Shown: positions 17,194 to 25,615 of the stretch, in pieces | Numbering within the stretch: the first letter of the stretch is position 1 | How the letters are laid out: the number at the start of each line of letters is the position of its first letter | Assembly (NCBI RefSeq): GCF_002734285.1 | Contig: NZ_NSEA01000009.1 | Coordinates: forward strand, 62,001-126,000 | Length of the DNA: 64,000 bases | Direction of reading: 5' to 3' | Origin: Fredinandcohnia onubensis | GTDB lineage: Bacteria; Bacillota; Bacilli; Bacillales; Bacillaceae_L | The notes under the pieces: generated by a model | Seen by the model: the letters and a program-made list of their open reading frames with translations, nothing else | Told to the model about the DNA's origin: nothing | The model's database searches: none | Program-made: the position numbers and the translations under genes

Positions 17194-17220
17194 TCCGGCT
17201 TTTTAGCCGGATTTTTTTTT
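17194..17220 (+). terminator. Orphan plus-strand terminator upstream of speD
   Basis: TCCGGCT-TTTT-AGCCGGA stem followed by nine T residues. No gene lies upstream on this strand, so it must end either a short leader (attenuator for speD) or a small RNA starting in the 17060-17150 region. Confidence 0.85.
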
Positions 17221-17312
17221 GCGCAAAATGAAAAATCTCATTAACGTGCATAGATTTCCACGAATCAACCAATATAAAAATATGGAAAAAATAATAAAAG
17301 GGGGAGAAGTAG

Positions 17313-18131
17313 ATGAAACATATGGAGATGAATTCGAACCAGATATTAGACCTACATGGTTTCAATAATCTTACGAAATCGTTAAGCTTTAATATGTATG
17401 ATATTTGCTATACAAGTTCTCAAGAAGAACGAGATGCGTATATTGAATATATTGATGATGTCTATAATGCGGATCGATTAACCGAGATCCTAAGTAATGT
17501 TGCCGATATTATTGGGGCTAATATTTTGAATGTCGCAAAACAGGATTACGTTCCCCAAGGAGCGAGTGTCACGATTTTAGTATCAGAGGGACCAGTAAAT
17601 GATCCAACAAAAGATGTCTTTGAAGAATCTCCTGGTCCAATCCCAGGATCAGTCGTTGCACAAATGGACAAAAGTCATATAACGGTTCATACCTATCCAG
17701 AATCTCACCCAGATGAAGGAATTAGCACTTTTCGGGCGGACATAGATGTTTCAACCTGTGGAGAAATATCCCCTCTAAAAGCGTTAAATTATATGATCCA
17801 ATCGTTCGAAACCGATGTGATGACGATTGATTATCGTGTTCGCGGATTCACAAGAGATGTGACAGGACATAAACTATTTATAGACCATGAAATAAATTCG
17901 ATACAAAACTATATTCCCGAAGATATTCAGGAAATGTATCACATGATTGATGTGAATGTGTATCAGGAAAACATTTTTCACACGAAATGCAAATTGAAGG
18001 AATTTGATCTGGAACACTATTTGTTTTTTAGTGATACAAGAGAAAAACTGACGCCGGAAGAGGAATTAGTAATTGCTGAAAAGTTAATTACAGAAATGGA
18101 TGAAATTTTTTACGGAAAAAATATAAGATAA
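17313..18131 (+). CDS. speD: S-adenosylmethionine decarboxylase proenzyme, E. coli type
   Basis: SpeD decarboxylates SAM to give the aminopropyl donor for spermidine synthesis. At 272 residues this is the long proteobacterial-type enzyme, not the roughly 125-residue form of B. subtilis. Autocleavage would occur between Lys120 and Ser121 ([15 protein letters not shown]), the Ser becoming the pyruvoyl group. Other family motifs are [26 protein letters not shown] and [19 protein letters not shown] at 17313 is seven bases from a GGGGGA site. No spermidine synthase gene is adjacent. An orphan terminator about 95 bases upstream suggests attenuation. Confidence 0.95.
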   Translation: MKHMEMNSNQILDLHGFNNLTKSLSFNMYDICYTSSQEERDAYIEYIDDVYNADRLTEILSNVADIIGANILNVAKQDYVPQGASVTILVSEGPVNDPTKDVFEESPGPIPGSVVAQMDKSHITVHTYPESHPDEGISTFRADIDVSTCGEISPLKALNYMIQSFETDVMTIDYRVRGFTRDVTGHKLFIDHEINSIQNYIPEDIQEMYHMIDVNVYQENIFHTKCKLKEFDLEHYLFFSDTREKLTPEEELVIAEKLITEMDEIFYGKNIR

Positions 18132-18195
18132 TCGTTGACAAGATTATAAACAATGTGTAATATTGATTATATAATAAATATTGTGAATAGTGTTC

Positions 18196-18357
18196 TCCTA
18201 AAGGGGAGTAGCTTTTACAGCAAAGTCGTCATTTCAGAGTGTCGCCACTCTCGGCTTTGTTGGCAACTAACGTTGTTAGCAAGACCTTTACCAGATTACG
18301 GTAGAGGTCTATATTTATGACCTTTACCTCATGAGGTAAAGGTCATTTTTGTTTTTT
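18196..18357 (+). promoter_or_regulatory. yybP-ykoY manganese riboswitch with terminator
   Basis: The conserved aptamer segments AAAGGGGAGTAGC (18200-18212) and GCAAGACCTTTACC (18279-18292) are present. The expression platform is a terminator hairpin, ATGACCTTTACCTC / GAGGTAAAGGTCAT (18317-18346), with a T-rich tail. The aptamer's 3' part (GACCTTTACC ... GGTAGAGGTC) can form a competing hairpin. This family binds Mn2+ and turns on Mn exporters such as TerC-type proteins, which matches the downstream terC. Confidence 0.9.
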
Positions 18358-18387
18358 AGTACAAAGAGCAGTGAGGTGAGAAGAGGA

Positions 18388-18525
18388 ATGCTTAAGAGAA
18401 AGATAGAAACAGTATCAATTGAGGACTTAATAAAAAAGAACAAAGAAGAGATTTTGAAAGACAAGAAAGAACTCGAAAAGATTGAAAAACGTCTAGATGA
18501 TAAACATATGGCAATAATCAAGTAG
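18388..18525 (+). CDS. FbpB-family basic microprotein
   Basis: A 45-residue frame starting MLKRKIETVSIEDLIKKN and ending HMAIIK. The central IEDLIKKNKEEILKD and ELEKIEKRLDDKH match the FbpB (Fur-regulated basic protein B) family pattern. In B. subtilis such proteins help the FsrA small RNA repress iron-rich enzymes. GAGGTG lies nine bases before the ATG. Here it sits just after a manganese riboswitch terminator and 73 bases before terC, so it should be read out with terC under Mn rather than by Fur alone. The protein is strongly charged and helical. Family call is good; its job in this operon is inference. Confidence 0.8.
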   Translation: MLKRKIETVSIEDLIKKNKEEILKDKKELEKIEKRLDDKHMAIIK

Positions 18526-18598
18526 TTTATTCTAGTGAAGGGCAATTTTGTTTTTCCTAATTTTATAGAATAAAAGAAAAATAGAAGGGAGATCTTTG

Positions 18599-19306
18599 AT
18601 GGAATTCTTAAGCGCAGAGTTTTTTTCCGCACTCTTAATTATTATTGCGATTGATTTAGTATTAGCGGGGGATAATGCCATTGTTATTGGCTTAGCGGCA
18701 AGAAATTTACCAAAAGAACAACAGAAAAAAGCAATTATTTGGGGAACTGTAGGTGCAATTGTCATAAGAGCTGCAGCCACTTTAGCTGTAGTGTGGTTAC
18801 TTGAAGTTCCAGGACTACGACTAGTAGGTGGAGTTCTTCTAGTATGGATTGCTTATAATCTCTTAACAGATGACAAAGGCCATGATATAAAAGCTGTTGG
18901 CAGTTTCTGGGCAGCCATACGTACGATTATCATAGCTGATGCACTAATGGGCCTTGATAATGTATTAGCGGTTGCAGGTGCTGCTCACGGAAACTTCTTA
19001 CTAGTTGTGTTAGGACTTATTATTTCAGTTCCAATTATGGTTTGGGGAAGTACATTATTTATTAAATTAATTGATCGTTTCCCGATCATTATTACAATTG
19101 GTGCTGCTATATTAGCATGGACTGCATCAAAGATGATTGTTGCAGAACCATTCCTAAGTTCAGTATTTAGTAATGGATTTGTGAAGTATGGCTTTGAGTT
19201 AATCGTAGTTGCTGCAGTTGTAGGGATTGGTTACATGAAACAGAAAAAAGCTGCCAATGAAGCTGAAGAGCAGCAAGAAAAGCAAGTTTTAAGTAAAGCA
19301 GAATAA
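18599..19306 (+). CDS. TerC-family membrane protein (manganese export/metalation)
   Basis: A 235-residue polytopic membrane protein with about seven helices and the family's acidic intramembrane motifs: DLVLAGDNAIVIGLA near the N-terminus and ADALMGLDNVLAVAGAA in the middle, which are thought to hold the metal. TerC proteins (YceF, YkoY) export Mn2+ and help metalate secreted enzymes. ATG at 18599 is preferred over TTG at 18596 because AAGGGAGAT sits six to seven bases upstream. The upstream yybP-ykoY riboswitch is the known switch for this family. The C-terminus is a charged Glu/Gln/Lys tail. Confidence 0.93.
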   Translation: MEFLSAEFFSALLIIIAIDLVLAGDNAIVIGLAARNLPKEQQKKAIIWGTVGAIVIRAAATLAVVWLLEVPGLRLVGGVLLVWIAYNLLTDDKGHDIKAVGSFWAAIRTIIIADALMGLDNVLAVAGAAHGNFLLVVLGLIISVPIMVWGSTLFIKLIDRFPIIITIGAAILAWTASKMIVAEPFLSSVFSNGFVKYGFELIVVAAVVGIGYMKQKKAANEAEEQQEKQVLSKAE

Positions 19307-19312
19307 TCGAAG

Positions 19313-19340
19313 GCGGACTCTTAAAAGGGTCCGCTTTTAT
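19313..19340 (+). terminator. Terminator after terC
   Basis: GCGGACTC / GGGTCCGC stem (one G-U) followed by TTTTAT. Confidence 0.8.
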
Positions 19341-19378
19341 ATTGTATTGAAAATATATAAAAATGTGCATGGAACAGA

Positions 19379-19429
19379 TTGACATCTGGTTGAAACTGGA
19401 ATATATTATTATTGAACAGTGGTTAATAA
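19379..19429 (+). promoter_or_regulatory. Promoter and operator of the TetR gene
   Basis: A strong SigA promoter is seen: TTGACA (19379-19384), 17 bases, TATATT (19402-19407). Just after the -10 lies a 21-base imperfect palindrome (19409-19429, core TTGAACAGTGGTTAA) nearly identical to the one before the epimerase gene at 20053. Its position implies autorepression. Confidence 0.82.
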
Positions 19430-19445
19430 AGGAGATTTGTTTTTA

Positions 19446-20027
19446 ATGTCACCAAGAAAACAGGTTCAAGAGGAATTATCAAGAGAGAAAATAATGGATG
19501 TTGCCCATGAATTATTTGTTCAAAAAGGCTACCAACATGTTTCAATGCGTCAAATTGCAAATGAATTAAAATATAGCCATGGTGCGATTTATTATCATTT
19601 TAAAAATAAAGCTGATTTATTTTATGCAATGGTTGTGCAGGACTTTGACTTGCTTAACGGTGTTTTACAGCAAATCATGAATCAGAATTTACCACCAGAA
19701 GAGAAAGTGAAGAAAATTTTATTAGGGTACATTGAGTTTGGACTTTCAAATAAAAGCCAATATGAATTAATGTTCTTAATTAATGATGAAGAGGTAAAAA
19801 GCTGTATCCAACAGGAACCACTCGAAAGCTATGGAATGTTTGCAAATGCAATTTCAAGTTTAAGTAACCATAAAACAAGTATTCAGGATATCTGGTCCAT
19901 TTTCTTATCGATTCATGGTTTTGTTACGCATTATTGTAGAAGCAACCAATCATATCATGATGTGAAAACTCTGGCGGAGTCTCATATTGAATTTATCTTA
20001 AAACCAATTTTCAATGGGAAAGTGTAA
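19446..20027 (+). CDS. TetR-family repressor
   Basis: A 193-residue TetR/AcrR-type regulator. The N-terminal DNA-binding helix-turn-helix is clear (residues about 10-55: KIMDVAHELFVQKGYQHVSM, then IANELKYSHGAIYYHFKNKADLF); the C-terminal ligand domain is generic. The ATG at 19446 is used because AAAGGAGA lies ten bases before it; an upstream GTG at 19419 is inside the operator and has no ribosome site. Operators of the same sequence sit in its own promoter and before the next gene, so it likely represses both itself and the epimerase. The inducer is not predictable. Confidence 0.9.
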   Translation: MSPRKQVQEELSREKIMDVAHELFVQKGYQHVSMRQIANELKYSHGAIYYHFKNKADLFYAMVVQDFDLLNGVLQQIMNQNLPPEEKVKKILLGYIEFGLSNKSQYELMFLINDEEVKSCIQQEPLESYGMFANAISSLSNHKTSIQDIWSIFLSIHGFVTHYCRSNQSYHDVKTLAESHIEFILKPIFNGKV

Positions 20028-20052
20028 AATCCTTTCCTATATTTTTAAAACA

Positions 20053-20073
20053 TTATTGACCATTGGTTAATAA
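20053..20073 (+). promoter_or_regulatory. TetR operator before the epimerase gene
   Basis: A 21-base palindrome with core TTGACCATTGGTTAA, matching the TetR promoter site at 19 of 21 positions. It lies about 20 bases before the epimerase start. Confidence 0.78.
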
Positions 20074-20093
20074 AAGAAAGGGAGAGGGTTTGG

Positions 20094-21038
20094 ATGGAAA
20101 AGGCATTGGTATTAGGGGCAACAGGTGGAATGGGATATGCGATTGTTGAAGAGTTGATTGAAAGAGAAATCGAAGTAATAGCTTTTGCTCGTTCTAAAGA
20201 AAAATTAGAGAAACTATTTAATAACAGAGAAAAAGTACAAATCGTTACAGGAGATGTTTTTAATGAGGAAGATCTTATAAATGCGGCGAAAGATATTGAT
20301 GTAATATTTCATGCGATCAATATACCGTACAGTGAATGGTATGAAAAGCAGCCAACTTTAATGAGAAATGTCGTTCGAGCTGCTGAATCAGCAAATAGTA
20401 AGCTTGCGATAGTTGATAATATTTATGCATACGGTCGTGGAACTGGTCGTAAAGTAAACGAAGAGTATCCCAAAAATCCTCATACAAAAAAAGGAAAGAT
20501 AAGGGTGGAGCTTTGTAATATAGCATTTCAAGCAAATGTGCCAGTACTTATCGCACACTTTCCTGATTTTTATGGACCTAACGCAGTAAATGCGATGTTG
20601 ACCTACACATTCGATAAAATGGTTCAAAATAAAAAGGCAATGTTCGTTGGAAATAAACAAAATGCAAGGGAATATATTTATACTCCTGATGGGGCAAAGG
20701 CAATTGTTGAGCTAGCAATACACGATAAAGCATATGGGCAAAGCTGGAATATACCAGCTGCAGGAGTTATCTCTGGTGAAAAGATCATAAGCATTGCAGG
20801 AAGTCATTTACATTATCAAAAGTCTGTTTCAACCGTAACAAAGGGAATGATTCAATTCTTAGGGATTTTTGATAAACAAATGAGAGAAGTTGTAGAAATG
20901 CTGTATTTAACAGAGGATCCAGTGGTATTAGATGGTTCAAAATATGAGATGGAAATCGGCACTTTACCTGCAACACCATATGAAGAAGGAATTAAAAGAA
21001 CCTTAGATTTTATGAAGAGTAACATGAGTAATAACTGA
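20094..21038 (+). CDS. NAD(P)-binding epimerase/dehydratase-family protein
   Basis: A 314-residue Rossmann-fold protein of the extended/atypical SDR kind. The dinucleotide site is LVLGATGGMGYAIVEELIER at residues 5-24. A DNIYAYGRG stretch at about 107 carries the Tyr expected near the active site, though the usual YxxxK spacing is not obvious. C-terminal half binds the substrate in this family; the substrate is unknown. ATG at 20094 with AAAGGGAGAGG upstream. It follows the tetR gene by 66 bases and has its own copy of the TetR operator, so it is probably induced by the compound it handles. Confidence 0.82.
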   Translation: MEKALVLGATGGMGYAIVEELIEREIEVIAFARSKEKLEKLFNNREKVQIVTGDVFNEEDLINAAKDIDVIFHAINIPYSEWYEKQPTLMRNVVRAAESANSKLAIVDNIYAYGRGTGRKVNEEYPKNPHTKKGKIRVELCNIAFQANVPVLIAHFPDFYGPNAVNAMLTYTFDKMVQNKKAMFVGNKQNAREYIYTPDGAKAIVELAIHDKAYGQSWNIPAAGVISGEKIISIAGSHLHYQKSVSTVTKGMIQFLGIFDKQMREVVEMLYLTEDPVVLDGSKYEMEIGTLPATPYEEGIKRTLDFMKSNMSNN

Positions 21039-21050
21039 AAAAGCATTGAA

Positions 21051-21096
21051 AAAGACAGAACGACATGATATGATGTCATTGTTCTGTCTTTTTTTG
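21051..21096 (+). terminator. Terminator after the epimerase gene
   Basis: AAAGACAGAAC / GTTCTGTCTTT with an inner GACAT/ATGTC helix and a run of seven T. Confidence 0.92.
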
Positions 21097-21218
21097 CAAC
21101 ATATAAATAAATACGTTCAAATTACCCTATTATAATTTTATAACAATATTTTTTGTTTGTCAACTATTATCAATTACAGGGTAGAGACAGAAGTTCACTT
21201 ATACGAGGAGTGGTGTTC

Positions 21219-23543
21219 ATGGAAAAAAATAATCCAGACTGGATTCAGGAACAAGACAGACTTGAAGATGTGTTGGAGGTCATCGATAGTAAGAAAGCAA
21301 CCATTGAATCAAAGGTGGGAGGCGCAAAAAGTGAACTAGTCGACCTTCGGAAAACATTTTGGGAAGATGTAACTGTCAATCTTGATGAACCTGATGACGT
21401 CATTGAAACATTTCAAAGTATTAAACAGCAGTCCGAACTATTGGGTGAACGTGAGCGAAACCATCGACTGATTCATAAACAAATCAAAGTTCTTGAAAGA
21501 CTAAAAGACTCACCATATTTTGGCCGATTTGATTTTTTAGAAGATGGAGAAACAAAAGAAGAGAAAATTTACATTGGGATTGCATCATTATTAGATAAAA
21601 AGGATGAGGATTTTTTAATATTTGACTGGAGAGCACCGATTTCAAGTATGTACTATGATTATTATCCTGGCCCAGCAAAGTATGAATCCCATTTTGAAAA
21701 AATTCAAGGGGAAATGACGTTAAAACGTCAATTCATCATCAAAAATAGCAAGATGAAAAGTATGTTTGATACGGGTGTCATAATTGGGGATGAAATGCTT
21801 CAAGAGGTGCTCGGTAATAATGCGAATACACAAATGAAAAGTATCGTTGCAACTATTCAACGTGAGCAAAATAAAATCATCAGAAATGAAAAAAGTCGTT
21901 ATTTAATTGTTCAAGGTGTGGCTGGATCAGGGAAAACGTCAGCTGCATTACAGAGGGTCGCTTACCTGCTTTATCGTTATCGTGAACAGCTTAACTCGAG
22001 TAACATCATGCTATTTTCACCAAATCCTCTTTTCAACAGTTATGTTGCAACTGTTCTGCCTGAACTTGGTGAAGATAACATGCAGCAATCTACATTCCAA
22101 GAGTATGTAGAGCATCGATTAGGTACCCTTTATGAAGTGGAGGATCCATTTTCCCAAATGGAATATTTATTAACAGCGATGGATCAACCTGATTATGATG
22201 TGAGGCTTAAAGCAATAACTTTAAAAGCAAGCATTGGGTTTATGGAACTAATCGATTCTTATGTAAGACAAATTGGAGAAAAAGGACTTCTTTTTAAAAA
22301 TATTAGTTTTAACAGAAAAAAAATTATCTCGAAAAATGAGATTCAGGAATACTTCTATACATTAGATCCAACCATTTCAATTCCGAATCGATTGACCAAA
22401 GTGACAGAGTGGCTAATGAAGGAAGTTATTAAGTACGAACGAAAAGAACGTAAAAAGGACTGGGTTCTTCAGGAAGCTGAATTAATGGAGAAGGAAGACC
22501 ATCTCGAAATCTTTAAGCAATTACAGAAAAAGCAGGAGTTTTCTGAGGATACCTTTGATGATTATGAACGTGAGGAAAAATTAATCGCTAAGGAAATTGT
22601 ACGTAAGCATTTTAAACCAATCAAGATTGCGATTAAAAAACTTGAATATCTAGATATAAAAGGACTATATAAGCAATTATTTTCTTATGTGAATGAACAA
22701 AAATTATCGGAGGATTGGAACGAAATCAGTTCGTACTCCATCATACAATTGAAACAAAACCAATTGAATTATGAGGATGCAACTCCATTTTTATATTTAC
22801 AGGACTTAATAGAGGGGAAAAAATCGAACACTGGTATCCGTCATTTATTCATTGATGAAGCCCAGGATTATTCTCCGTTCCAATTTGAATATTTGAAGCA
22901 GTTATTTCCAAGCTGTCGGATGACCATTCTTGGGGATTACAATCAAGCGATATACGCTCATTCCATGAATGCACCAACATTATTATCGCCAGAGCTTTAT
23001 GAGGAAGAGAAATATGAAGTTATACAATTGAAAAAAAGCTACCGCTCTACAAAAGAAATTGTTGAGTTTTCTAAAGGCATTGTCGCTGGCGGAGAGGAAA
23101 TTGAAGCCTTTAATCGTTCAGGATCGCTTCCTATTCTCAAGGAAGTGGATACTAAGGCTAATCTCCACGAAGAAATTCTACACCATATAAAAGCTCTTCA
23201 AGACAAAGGCCATGAAACTATTGCGGTCATTTGTAAAACTGCAGTGGAAAGTAACGAAGCATTTCAGGCATTACAAGATAAAATACAGGTCCGTTTAATG
23301 AGCCAAGAGACGTACCAATTTGATAAAGGTGTTTTAATATTGCCGACGTATTTAGCAAAAGGAATCGAGTTCGACGCCGTCATTATTTATAACGCATCAA
23401 ATGACGTTTACGGAAGAGAATATGAAAGAAAGCTTTTTTACACCGCCTGCACAAGGGCTATGCATGAACTGCAGCTTTTTTCAATTGGACAACGAAGCTT
23501 TTTCTTTGATGAGATTGATAAAGAAAAATATTTAGAAGTATAA
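21219..23543 (+). CDS. helD: HelD-type RNA polymerase recycling ATPase
   Basis: A 774-residue superfamily 1 ATPase, the same length as B. subtilis HelD, which pries stalled RNA polymerase off DNA. The N-terminal coiled-coil arm (about 5-110) would enter the secondary channel. Walker A VQGVAGSGKTSAAL is near residue 235; Walker B is HLFIDEAQDYSPFQ; the C-terminal helicase motifs are LKKSYRSTKEIVEFS, LPTYLAKGIEFDAVIIYN and LFYTACTRAMHEL. The ATG at 21219 with CGAGGAG eight bases before fits the known N-terminus; an in-frame TTG at 21153 has no ribosome site. It is a single gene with its own terminator. Confidence 0.93.
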   Translation: MEKNNPDWIQEQDRLEDVLEVIDSKKATIESKVGGAKSELVDLRKTFWEDVTVNLDEPDDVIETFQSIKQQSELLGERERNHRLIHKQIKVLERLKDSPYFGRFDFLEDGETKEEKIYIGIASLLDKKDEDFLIFDWRAPISSMYYDYYPGPAKYESHFEKIQGEMTLKRQFIIKNSKMKSMFDTGVIIGDEMLQEVLGNNANTQMKSIVATIQREQNKIIRNEKSRYLIVQGVAGSGKTSAALQRVAYLLYRYREQLNSSNIMLFSPNPLFNSYVATVLPELGEDNMQQSTFQEYVEHRLGTLYEVEDPFSQMEYLLTAMDQPDYDVRLKAITLKASIGFMELIDSYVRQIGEKGLLFKNISFNRKKIISKNEIQEYFYTLDPTISIPNRLTKVTEWLMKEVIKYERKERKKDWVLQEAELMEKEDHLEIFKQLQKKQEFSEDTFDDYEREEKLIAKEIVRKHFKPIKIAIKKLEYLDIKGLYKQLFSYVNEQKLSEDWNEISSYSIIQLKQNQLNYEDATPFLYLQDLIEGKKSNTGIRHLFIDEAQDYSPFQFEYLKQLFPSCRMTILGDYNQAIYAHSMNAPTLLSPELYEEEKYEVIQLKKSYRSTKEIVEFSKGIVAGGEEIEAFNRSGSLPILKEVDTKANLHEEILHHIKALQDKGHETIAVICKTAVESNEAFQALQDKIQVRLMSQETYQFDKGVLILPTYLAKGIEFDAVIIYNASNDVYGREYERKLFYTACTRAMHELQLFSIGQRSFFFDEIDKEKYLEV

Positions 23544-23544
23544 C

Positions 23545-23575
23545 AAAGAGTCGGCAGATGCTGACTCTTTTTTTT
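23545..23575 (+). terminator. Terminator after helD
   Basis: AAAGAGTC / GACTCTTT stem with a run of T. Confidence 0.85.
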
Positions 23576-23651
23576 GGATATTATTAACGTGAAAAAACAA
23601 CAGACAGTTAGATAAAAATAAGAAAAAGATTATTCAGTAGGAGGTTAAAAA

Positions 23652-23795
23652 ATGACGACTAATTGCTTCTATTGCCAAGATCCTTTTGAAAACGAAAGAT
23701 TTCATTATGTTGCATTTGTTAAAGTTGAAGGAGAACGCGAAGAAACATTATGTAAGGAATGCTACAAGGAATGGCTTGAAGGAATAAAAGAATAA
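23652..23795 (+). CDS. 47-residue double-CxxC zinc-ribbon microprotein
   Basis: The frame reads MTTNCFYCQDPFENERFHYV and ends CKECYKEWLEGIKE. CFYC near the start and CKEC near the end form two CxxC knuckles, the layout of a small zinc ribbon. A TAGGAGGT ribosome site lies six bases before the ATG. No named family is recognised. It stands alone between helD and tag, with a 10-bp hairpin behind it. It might be a regulator or an adaptor; nothing in the context decides this. Confidence 0.78.
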   Translation: MTTNCFYCQDPFENERFHYVAFVKVEGEREETLCKECYKEWLEGIKE

Positions 23796-23811
23796 AACGG
23801 AGGTAAATAAA

Positions 23812-23838
23812 GGAATAAAGGGGATTCTCCTTTATTCC
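23812..23838 (+). terminator. Hairpin after the zinc-ribbon gene
   Basis: GGAATAAAGG / CCTTTATTCC, a perfect 10-bp stem without a T-run. An extended -10 (TGGTATAAT, 23847-23855) for tag follows immediately. Confidence 0.5.
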
Positions 23839-23890
23839 CACTCTTCTGGTATAATCCTTAATAAAAGGAAATAGAAGGTGGGGAGAGTAT

Positions 23891-24448
23891 TTGAAAAGAT
23901 GTGGATGGGTGAATGATGACCCTCTATATATGGATTACCACGATCATGAATGGGGTGTACCTGTATACGATGACCGTTTGTTATTTGAATATCTGAACTT
24001 AGAGGGTGCGCAGGCTGGGCTTAGCTGGTACACCATACTAAAAAAACGAGAAAATTACCGTAAAGCCTTTGATTATTTTGTTCCAGAAAAAATTGTTACA
24101 TATGATAACAACAAAATTGAGCAACTATTATCGAACGAAGGGATTGTTCGAAACCGGCTTAAAGTAAATGCGGTTGTCACGAATGCAAAAGCATTTCATA
24201 AGGTCGTAGAAGAATTCGGAAGCTTCCATACATACATCTGGTCATTCGTGGGTGGTAAACCGATAAAAAATCATTTTAAAACCTTAAGTGACGTACCAAC
24301 TACTACTGAAATTAGCGACAAACTAAGCAAGGATTTAAAAAAGCGTGGTTTTAAATTTGTTGGTTCCACCATTTGCTACGCATTTATGCAAGCAACAGGG
24401 ATGGTTAATGATCATATAATAAGCTGTCATTGTTATAAGCGTACATGA
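23891..24448 (+). CDS. tag: DNA-3-methyladenine glycosylase I
   Basis: Tag removes 3-methyladenine from alkylated DNA to start base excision repair. The 185-residue protein has the zinc-snap residues of the E. coli enzyme: Cys4 and His17 at the N-terminus (RCGWVNDD, DYHDHEWG) and a His/Cys pair near the end (NDHIISCHC). The helix-hairpin-helix core LNLEGAQAGLSWYTILKKRE is also clear. TTG at 23891 is used, following AAGGTGGGGAG. It shares a bidirectional terminator with the convergent small gene at 24479. Confidence 0.95.
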   Translation: MKRCGWVNDDPLYMDYHDHEWGVPVYDDRLLFEYLNLEGAQAGLSWYTILKKRENYRKAFDYFVPEKIVTYDNNKIEQLLSNEGIVRNRLKVNAVVTNAKAFHKVVEEFGSFHTYIWSFVGGKPIKNHFKTLSDVPTTTEISDKLSKDLKKRGFKFVGSTICYAFMQATGMVNDHIISCHCYKRT

Positions 24449-24450
24449 GA

Positions 24451-24480
24451 AATGACTCCCATTTAAGGAGTCATTTTTTT
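24451..24480. terminator. Bidirectional terminator after tag
   Basis: AATGACTCC / GGAGTCATT stem followed by T7 on the plus strand. It overlaps the stop codon of the small convergent gene. Confidence 0.85.
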
Positions 24481-24613
24481 ACATGACGGAATCATCTTCT
24501 TCATCTTCATATAAAGACCCAAGTTCTTGTTCACCGTGAATCATCGTATTTGTAATGTCATGCCATCCTGTATATCCAAAGACGGTATCAAGGAGTCTTT
24601 CAAAGCGATACAT
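24479..24613 (-). CDS. 44-residue acidic hypothetical protein
   Basis: The frame reads MYRFERLLDTVFGYTGWHDI and ends EDEEDDSVM. AAAGAGGTG lies six bases before the ATG. It starts with an amphipathic helix-like segment and ends in a strongly acidic tail. No family is recognised. It is convergent with tag and divergent from proC. The ribosome site and the sensible amino-acid pattern support a real gene, but this is weaker than for the other microproteins here. Confidence 0.62.
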   Translation of the reverse strand: MYRFERLLDTVFGYTGWHDITNTMIHGEQELGSLYEDEEDDSVM

Positions 24614-24730
24614 CTTTTTCACCTCTTTTTTGGATTAGCTTATCCCCCCTTTTGATTTATATGCACGGGTCATCTAAGTTTTTTTATTCTTAGAACTTCT
24701 CTATAATGGAAAAAGTAGAGGAGGTATAAC

Positions 24731-25540
24731 ATGGACAAACAAATTGGGTTTATTGGATGTGGAAAAATGGCTCAAGCGATGATTCAAGGGATCATTACTT
24801 CTGAAGTGGCTACCCCACAACAAATCATTGTGAGTGCAAGAACTGAAGAAACGTTACAATTCGTAGAGAAAACATACGAAGTCGGAACTTCCCTTAAAAA
24901 TATAGAAGTAGCTGCACATGCTGACTATTTATTTCTAGCTGTAAAACCAGATTTATATGATGCTGTCATCAATGAGGTTAAAGAGGTTGTAAAAGATGAA
25001 GCGATTATCATTACAATTGCGGCTGGGATAACGCTTGATTTTATCGAAAAACTATTTAAAAAACCTATAAAGACTGTTCGCTCCATGCCAAATACACCTT
25101 CATTAGTTGGAGAAGCAATGAGTGCACTTTGCGTAAACTCATATGTGACTACTGAAGATCTATCTGAAATCGTCCATCTATTTGAAGGTTTTGGAAAGGC
25201 TGAGGTCATCGAAGAACGACTTATGGATGCCATTCCCGCAGTAAGTGGATCATCGCCAGCCTATGCTTATTTGTTTATCGAAGCTTTAGCAGACGGAGCG
25301 GTTTTGCAAGGAATTCCTAGAAAACAAGCGTATAAACTTGCATCCCAAGCTTTACTTGGAGCAGCAAAAATGGTGTTGGAAACTGAAAAACACCCTGGCG
25401 AACTAAAAGATGATGTATGCACACCGGGTGGCTCAACAATTCAAGCCATCGCAACCCTTGAAGAACAGGGCTTTCGTGCGGCTATAATTGCAGCGATGGA
25501 AAGCTGTACTCAGAAGTCAAAGGAACTATCACAAGAATAA
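24731..25540 (+). CDS. proC: Pyrroline-5-carboxylate reductase
   Basis: ProC makes L-proline from pyrroline-5-carboxylate using NAD(P)H. The 269-residue protein starts with the dinucleotide motif IGFIGCGKMAQAMIQG. MPNTPSLVGEAMSA, SGSSPAYAYLFIEALADGAV and the C-terminal CTPGGSTIQAIATLEEQGFR match the family signature. ATG at 24731 with GAGGAGGT. A TATAAT at 24702-24707 serves as its -10, with a poor T-rich -35. It is monocistronic and ends in a strong terminator. Confidence 0.95.
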   Translation: MDKQIGFIGCGKMAQAMIQGIITSEVATPQQIIVSARTEETLQFVEKTYEVGTSLKNIEVAAHADYLFLAVKPDLYDAVINEVKEVVKDEAIIITIAAGITLDFIEKLFKKPIKTVRSMPNTPSLVGEAMSALCVNSYVTTEDLSEIVHLFEGFGKAEVIEERLMDAIPAVSGSSPAYAYLFIEALADGAVLQGIPRKQAYKLASQALLGAAKMVLETEKHPGELKDDVCTPGGSTIQAIATLEEQGFRAAIIAAMESCTQKSKELSQE

Positions 25541-25578
25541 AAGTTGGGACAATTCTTGTGGTTCTCTTTTAAAAGAAA

Positions 25579-25615
25579 AAAACTGCAATCAAATGACTCT
25601 GATTGCAGTTTTTTT
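25579..25615 (+). terminator. Terminator after proC
   Basis: AAACTGCAATCA / TGATTGCAGTTT stem (12 bp) followed by T residues. Confidence 0.92.

Noticed and set aside
19419-19445. Upstream GTG start of the TetR gene
   Set aside because: It lies inside the operator next to the -10, so it would be at the very start of the mRNA with no ribosome site.
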